A DNA stretch of 64,000 bases from Gonatopus flavifemur (Eukaryota; Arthropoda; Insecta; Hymenoptera; Dryinidae). Below are positions 59,240 to 64,000 of the stretch, in pieces. The number at the start of each line of letters is the position of its first letter. Position 1 is the first letter of the stretch. The notes beneath the pieces are model-generated. The model saw only the letters and a program-made list of their open reading frames with translations, had not been told where the DNA came from and searched no databases. Made by a program: the position numbers and the translations under genes. The stretch covers positions 7,192,001 through 7,256,000 of the forward strand of contig JAFFJZ010000003.1 in assembly GCA_018340375.1 (NCBI GenBank), in the 5' to 3' direction.

Positions 59240-59875
59240 GAGTACAATCCGATTTTCAGGCATCATTCGGAATTAGGTCTCACCTGCCCTATTTTTGATC
59301 TCAAGAGTTGCTGGTGGTTTTTGCGGAGAAATAATCCCTTTGGCAACAATTTCAACACGGTTTTGATGCCTTGGTCTTATCAAATTTGGCCAAATAAAGG
59401 CTCAGCTTCATTCTCTTGTCAATGTTGATTTTTGTTGAATATAAAAGCTTGCGCCATCATGCTGGGGATACGTCACACAACCCTGACTACAATGCTCAAT
59501 TTTTTTACCTGAATGTATATCTGAAATGTGTTTTAGCGAATTTTTACTGTGATTCACTGTTCTTGAACAACTATTGAACAAACAATCTTGTATACAGTTC
59601 CTTAAGGAAAAGAATTTCTTCGAAAATCTATCAATTCCACTGTAAAAATTGGAATCTCACTTTAGCCAGTCTCCAAGGGCCTCGCCAGGGACTTGCAAGG
59701 CCCATAGTAATGGCCTAGAGAATAACTAGAGTGATTTATAATAGGGAATATGAAAAACTCTTGAAACCCATGAAAATTTTAGTGATTCTTTTCTTTCGTG
59801 CACGTTCTGAAAATGAGATTTATGTTTCATAAAGGAAAGTGATTCATTATATCGCTTGACCACCATCGCACCATC

Positions 59876-60154
59876 GTGTATCTATCCCCGAAAGTTGAAC
59901 CAAGCTCAATCGCACGTTCAATTGAACCGGACCTTCATGGACTCTCCTTCCCATTACCAAATGAAGCAGACCAATTCGAAGTTTCTCACCTCTTTCTTAC
60001 CCTATCCAGGGAAAGGTACAGGAAAAAATATTGTAGTCTTCTATCTTTCGATGTTGAAAAACTTGATACCATCGATCTTGTTTTTTCCCAACGCGAACAT
60101 ATTTCAACCGATATAACGAATTTGGAAGCATCGTGTGTATCCAATGCGCGATAA
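59876..60154 (+). CDS. Open frame of 92 codons, uncertain
   Basis: The product begins MYLSPKVEPSSIARSIEPDL and contains NEADQFEVSHLFLTLSRERY and LLSFDVEKLDTIDLVFSQRE. Codon use looks better than in most ORFs here, but a second frame is open over most of it (59856-60116) and no splice sites or motif support it. Either a gene fragment or chance. Confidence 0.22.
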   Translation: MYLSPKVEPSSIARSIEPDLHGLSFPLPNEADQFEVSHLFLTLSRERYRKKYCSLLSFDVEKLDTIDLVFSQREHISTDITNLEASCVSNAR

Positions 60155-60822
60155 AATATTTGGGATAATCATTTTGAAGTTCCGCGTTCTCATTTTATGA
60201 GGAAATCTCATTCATATCAACCAGATGTGAAACTAATGTTGCGCAGCAAAACCACCTGTTGTACGTTCGATATCAATTCGGTATACAATTTTCTACGCGG
60301 AGAAAAGTGGATTCGTGAAATATAAATTCCCTGTGTTTCCGATGGTGGAAGGTTACATCAGTCATTCTGACATTTTATTTTGTTTTTATATTTTTCTTTG
60401 AATTGAAACGGAAAAACGTTTATTCAATGTTGTTGGAGGTGAAACGTACGTGGGACTGAATTTCAACAAATCGAATAATGTTTTGCCTCCGGTTTCTTAT
60501 GAATAGGTTTTTGGAAATGATACATATTCGTGTGATTTCATGAATAATGTTTTTGCTAAATGTGAATAATTCCATATGCATCGTATGGTTTCTTTTTAGT
60601 AAAACGGAATCGCTCCAAAATTGCTAGTTGTTTCGTCAGTACACGACAGGAATGAAATGACAACGGATTTATACGAAATTTTTCTTTTCTCCAAACTGAA
60701 TATTTTCTAAACAATAGGTACTGTCCTAATAATATTGGTTATGTCTGTGGTAAAATCACCGTTTTTGTCATTATCTGGCAAATATAATCCTGCCACTTGG
60801 GCATTCTGGCAATTTCCACAGC

Positions 60823-61060
60823 CCGGGTCGAAAAATTTGAACGGTTTTTGTTCTGATTGTTCAATAATGGGGACAAAAATAGTACTTTTTCATGATTTTC
60901 GTTTGAATTTCTTCTCCAACGAATGAAAGCGATCCAGGGGAAATTCAGACTGAAATGATGAAAAAGTACTGTTTTTGTCCGCAATATTCAACAACTAGGA
61001 CAAAATCAGTCTAAAAATGGAATATGAGGCCAAAAACCTTCCAAATTCTTCGACTAGGGA
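60823..61060. mobile_element. Foldback element, copy 2 of the family at 17376-17582
   Basis: The left arm starts CCGGGTCGAAAAATTTGAAC; the right arm ends CCAAATTCTTCGACTAGGG. AGTACTTTTTCATGATTTTC on the left answers TGATGAAAAAGTACTG on the right. Arms exceed 90 bp, longer than in copy 1. The ORFs on both strands here (60735-60926, 60739-60984) are by-products of the palindrome. Confidence 0.75.
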
Positions 61061-61365
61061 GGGTTTCATTTTTTATCAAGGAAATCCTGATAGCCTGGTG
61101 GCAAATTTCTGATTGAACTTCCAACAACATGTAATGGGAAAACAGTTATTCGCGTAATTGAAAAATTTATTGATGTATGATATATTATCGCAAAAATTAA
61201 AAATTCAGTTACATGTAAATGAAATTTCATTGATGAATATACTCGAACAATGTATTGAATTTAAACAAATTCCTAGCAGGACACGTGACTAAAATGTTCA
61301 GCTATCTATGTCTAAATATTTTTATGTGTCTACGAGTGTCTCAAACTGCACATCGTGTTTTCAGA

Positions 61366-61863
61366 TTATCTACATACAATTTTCCAATCGGTTTCCGCAA
61401 CGTGAATACCTTGGAACATGAATTTAATTCTTCGAAGGTTGAATGATTCATGTTCACCCGAATAAAATTCCATTTCAATAGTTTGATACTTTTCAAAATT
61501 AATAGCCTCAGAGATGATTGTATTTGTTTCAGTTGATGTGTTCAATCTTGAATTTGTATCTGGTGTCGTGTTCATGTCGAGATATCACTGCTTGTTGTCG
61601 TTCCTTCAATATTGGTATATTGATTCGTTTCGTGTACATATACGTAACTGATTTTGCGTGTACAGAATTATTGTATCGTCAATCGGAATTATGCGATGCA
61701 CGTTCGGTTTTGTGTTTATGGATATTTCGTTTTTCAATAATTCTTCCTCTTTTATCCGCATCACAGGGCTGGTTCGAGCATATACTACACAAATAAACCA
61801 TTCGCCCAATTTGTCATCCATTTGTTTCTGTGTACGCGAAAAAGACCGAAAATTTGATATCAT
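61366..61863 (-). other. Two adjacent ORFs, uncertain
   Basis: 61606-61863 (85 codons, starting MISNFRSFSRTQKQMDDKLG) and 61366-61575 (69 codons, starting MNTTPDTNSRLNTSTETNT) lie on the same strand about 30 nt apart. The second has a possible GTATTC donor after RIKFMFQ. No motif recognised and the opposite strand is open too, so I do not call them genes. Confidence 0.2.
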
Positions 61864-61899
61864 TCATATATGATACGAAAATTTGATCGAGCTTTCATT

Positions 61900-64000
61900 T
61901 TCAGAGGAAAGATGATGGTATGGGATGATTTTTAAAAGATTATCTTCTTAGGAAACATAACAAGTTTCTAAATATCTAGATATAAATTTGATTTAACGAT
62001 TGGTCTATTGTTTCACAAATGCTTGTTTACGATTTTCAAACTGTAAGAATCTTACAGATGGTAAGAGCTCTTGTAAGAATTTGGCTCATGTACAATCAGT
62101 GGTGCCAGGAAAGCACAGAAAGACTATTGAGGACCTTCTTTTGGTTGTAAGATGGTAATAGTAGATTCAATGGTTCTCATTTAGATCGCTAGCAACAGAG
62201 AATACAATTTGAAGTATCGTTGAATACCATGTACTTGAGTATTCATGAATAAAGGAAAACAGTCCAATAGTGATTCAGTATTGTTGTTCAAGTTGCTAGT
62301 ACTGGCAAATCTAAAGCTATTGAAACTGGCAAGAAGTCAAAATGATAACAATATCATTTCATATAAGGGCCAGTATAACATTCACAACCATGTCAGTACT
62401 GTGAAATCATGTACGTAGAACTCGTTGAAACAGTATTAATCTAGTAATGGCCCAAGACCGTCTGTCTACGTAAATCAATATTGCTTTCCGTGGTTAAACA
62501 AACTCATTGATTTTTGCATAATGTTCTGACCAAATTCCATTGAATTTAATTTTGTCCCCGTCTGTAGATTTTGCATTAAACAATCAGTGCCAGTTTAAGA
62601 TTGTTTCTGCCAAATTCTGGCGAATACAGCCTTGCCAGTAACGATTTCATGAAATATCAGAAAATTTTTGTTGTAGTTTCTCAACAAATTTGAATTGAAA
62701 TATCAGTATCCTTATTGTGAGATAAATAGCCATTTTGTTTAGGTTCAATAGCCAAATTTTAGCTTCGTCAACTAAATTTTAGCTCATGTTGCTGAGAAAT
62801 TAGCTGTCCTATGGGTGCTAAAATGTTTAGCTATGATAGCTAAAAATTTCTCCCAGTGCATGCAAAGGGGTCCTATGGAAACTTTGAAGATGTTGTGCAG
62901 GATAATGAAACATCAAGAATCCTGTACTGAATTTCATTAACGGAGACATCCCAAGCATAGTTTGTATCACTTTTAATGGGCCTCTTTGGTGATTCACTAG
63001 CTCTTAGTGTTGCCGCGATCCACAAATCTAGGTTCTAGTCTCATCCAATTGAAAATCAATTCTCTCAACGTTCAACTTGTTTTGGGAATCCAAATTGAAA
63101 TATGAGTCCAAATCAAGGTTTGAAATAATAATCTGTATTCGATTTCGATTTAAGATTGACGGGATAGCAGCTTGATATAAACCTAGTTCTGAATTCGAAC
63201 CAGTGTTCATTCCGCATAGGTGAAATTGAGCAACATTGGAATTTAAAGAACGTGACAGCTCGTTTTTTGGGTCGCGGTTTGGATACCGATTCAACCGATT
63301 AGTTCGTCTCAATAAGGAATTATCAACAGGTTGGCCTAAATTTCATAAAAACCAAACCATGTGACTCGAGATCAGGAGTACCTCTCATCAAGCAACTGTT
63401 TAGAATCAGACGTGAATAAATTCATTCGATCTAAACAAATATATGATTTGATTTGGGCTAAGATCAAATTTGATTTGAAATTTTGTTTTTGTTTTTTACA
63501 TTTTACAGTGTTTATCGTCCATGTATGCGCGGGTATTTATGTCACGAGAGCAAGTAGAATACGTCTGTACCTTACATAGGTCGTTGTTAGAGATCTTTGT
63601 AGGGTAGTCTGTATTTTAGCGTTAACATCGCAGTAAAGAGGATTATCCGTGGACCTGTATTATGTACGACTTGCATCCACACGTTAAGTCTCGGTAGGCA
63701 ATTTGCTTTCCTGCTACGTAAATTGTGGCACATGTGCCATGTATTTTACATGTGTGACTTTGTTTTCGGCTCTGAAGCGTAAGATCGAGTATAAATCGAG
63801 CGTGTCAAAGCGGTTTTCCAGCAAACCTAGACCACGAGTACTGAATTTATTTGACTTCCATTCTCGGTATCGTGATGTATAATACCTTTTAATAGGGACA
63901 TTCTTCGCATTGACGGTAAATGCATTTACGTTGAATGTAATGTAAATAGTTCTCACTGAGTACTTCATGTGTTGAACTTACATGTGTTGAATCCGTCTTG
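61900..64000. other. No gene seen
   Basis: Contains an AGCTA-type repeat (62730-62857, ending TTTCTCCCAGTG). The 94-codon minus ORF at 63028-63312 lies in sequence with many mirrored GATT/AATC words and is not credible. At the right edge a GTAAGT donor on the minus strand (GT at 63981-63980) might mark an exon beginning outside the window, but too little is visible. Confidence 0.4.
62730..62857. repeat. AGCTA-type repeat with TTTCTCCCAGTG end
   Basis: Repeated TTTTAGCT / AGCTAAAA words in both orientations (GCCAAATTTTAGC, CTAAATTTTAGCTC, GTTTAGCTATGATAGC) and an end TTTCTCCCAGTG that fits the shared CAC...AGAAA terminus. Left end undefined. Confidence 0.5.

Noticed and set aside
1..64000. 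tRNA, rRNA, CRISPR arrays, telomeric repeats and known conserved microRNAs
   Set aside because: Read through for characteristic motifs (T-loop GGTTCRA, spaced direct repeats, TTAGG runs, common miRNA seeds) and found none; a covariance-model scan was not possible.

Overview
This is eukaryotic nuclear DNA, most likely from an insect. I infer this from animal-type genes with short GT/AG introns, AT-rich non-coding DNA (about two thirds A+T by eye), a mitochondrial ribosomal protein gene and a SURF6 gene of animal type, and many short non-autonomous DNA transposons. I lean towards Hymenoptera but cannot prove it. No bacterial operon, CRISPR array, rRNA, tRNA or complete autonomous transposon was seen.

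Layout. (1) 1-11.4 kb, minus strand: three short candidate first coding exons (988-1069, 2908-2977, 11338-11377). Each has an in-frame stop just upstream of its ATG, and each ends one base into a codon at a GT donor. I read them as alternative promoters and N-termini of one gene whose body lies left of the window. A 51-codon membrane-type small ORF (1279-1434) sits just upstream of the proximal one. Inverted-repeat elements fill the spaces between. (2) 11.4-21.5 kb: no convincing gene; foldback elements, one possible TATA promoter and a degenerate ORF. (3) 21.5-24 kb: the only two genes I can name, a divergent housekeeping pair. mRpS33 (minus) and SURF6 (plus, four exons reconstructed with consistent phases) share an upstream region of about 0.77 kb that holds a CACGTG E-box.

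(4) 25.2-43.9 kb, minus strand: a gene for a single-pass membrane protein of unknown family, rebuilt from exons at 43.9, 42.0, 39.3, 31.7 and 26.7 kb whose intron phases chain without a break (0>2>1>1>1). It has two alternative ends: a TAA in the 26.7 kb exon, or a separate terminal exon at 25.9 kb with a poly(A) signal and an open frame continuing 20 codons past its TAG. A 54-nt phase-0/0 microexon at 55.2 kb may belong to it. (5) 44-64 kb: mostly intron or intergenic DNA, with a candidate two-exon gene at 57.0-57.7 kb (minus) and a few weaker coding-like stretches on both strands.

Throughout the window lie short foldback elements, several in two or more copies, and many share a terminal CAC(T/G)NAGAAAAA-like motif. 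Gene models rest on reading frame, splice consensus and phase only; no expression or homology search was possible.
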